Assembly (NCBI GenBank): GCA_023144675.1
Contig: JAGLFE010000265.1
Coordinates: 1-6,682, forward strand
Reading direction: 5' to 3'
Length of the DNA: 6,682 nt
Source: Thiomargarita sp.
GTDB taxonomy: Bacteria; Pseudomonadota; Gammaproteobacteria; Beggiatoales; Beggiatoaceae
The translations under genes were made by a program, and so were the position numbers. Position 1 is the first letter of the stretch; each line of letters starts with the position of its first letter. Shown here piece by piece: positions 6,632 to 6,682 of this stretch. The notes beneath the pieces were generated by a model. The model saw only the letters and a list, made by a program, of their open reading frames with translations. It ran no database searches and was not told the DNA's origin.

Positions 6632-6654
6632 GTAACTACCTACCAAGTTAAAAA
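6632..6654 (-). repeat. Dispersed 23-bp repeat B, copy 2 (inverted)
   Basis: Read on the minus strand this matches 2705-2727 at 22 of 23 positions. Both copies point into the enclosed block with their TTTTTAACTTGG ends on the outside, so the arrangement is a terminal-type inverted repeat around the Usp, membrane protein and PBP1C genes. It abuts repeat A (6660-6679) with a 5-base gap. Confidence 0.65.
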
Positions 6655-6659
6655 TACGG

Positions 6660-6679
6660 TAGTCCTGAAATAGGTAGTG
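6660..6679 (-). repeat. Dispersed repeat A, copy 4 (inverted)
   Basis: The minus strand reads CACTACCTATTTCAGGACTA, 17 of 20 bases identical to 6-25 and with the same TTCAGGACTA core. It is the outermost element at this end of the window. TAGGTAGT at 6671-6678 is also the exact complement of ACTACCTA at 6635-6642, so repeats B and A together can fold into one hairpin. Confidence 0.6.
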
Positions 6680-6682
6680 CTA

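Larger units (their letters stand above)
6467..6682. other. Noncoding region downstream of the PBP1C gene
   Basis: No gene is visible in these 216 bases. Just after the stop, AGAACC-AATGGTT-AGAACC is a short direct repeat with a tight palindrome. A weak AT stem, AAATAAAG (6497-6504) with CTTTATTT (6518-6525), could end transcription poorly; it lacks a GC-rich stem. A perfect TTGACA lies at 6605-6610. The last 51 bases hold repeats B and A. Confidence 0.45.

Noticed and set aside
2705..6654. Composite transposon or insertion element
   Set aside because: The inverted repeats are real, but there is no transposase or recombinase gene and I see no target-site duplication at the outer edges, so mobility cannot be claimed.

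Overview
This is an AT-rich bacterial window with five protein-coding genes and several families of short intergenic repeats. The protein set (a penicillin-binding protein 1C, a lipobox lipoprotein with a WD40 propeller, a UspA-type protein) indicates a Gram-negative bacterium. The low GC content, the WD40 lipoprotein and the proteobacterial-type PBP1C would fit a gammaproteobacterium of the Thiotrichales/Beggiatoaceae kind, but that placement is inference and cannot be proved here.

Layout. Positions 1-110 are noncoding and carry one copy of a 20-bp dispersed repeat (repeat A). A HAD-superfamily phosphatase gene lies on + at 111-833. The short gap 834-930 lies between convergent genes and is almost filled by an outward-facing pair of repeat A copies that could form a long hairpin. 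A lipoprotein gene lies on - at 2493-931; it encodes a coiled-coil region followed by one complete seven-bladed WD40 propeller. The 314-bp divergent gap 2494-2807 holds a 12-bp tandem repeat, one copy of a second dispersed repeat (repeat B) and two plausible extended -10 promoters, one facing each way. A single-domain universal stress protein gene with a degenerate nucleotide-binding motif follows at 2808-3257 (+). After 266 bp of noncoding DNA come a multi-pass membrane protein gene (3524-4249) and, 6 bp further on, a PBP1C gene (4256-6466); these two almost certainly form an operon. The last 216 bp are noncoding and end in a composite of repeat B plus repeat A, both inverted relative to their upstream copies.

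How the genes work together. Only the membrane protein/PBP1C pair looks functionally coupled, pointing to the cell envelope (peptidoglycan glycan-strand synthesis and cross-linking). The lipoprotein is also an envelope protein, probably in the outer membrane facing the periplasm. The phosphatase and the stress protein look like separate transcription units. There is no transposase, rRNA, tRNA, CRISPR array or recognisable defence system. The most unusual content is the repeat architecture: repeat A brackets the phosphatase gene and then the rest of the window, and repeat B brackets the Usp/membrane protein/PBP1C block as a near-identical inverted pair about 3.9 kb apart. I did not find a convincing new multi-gene system.
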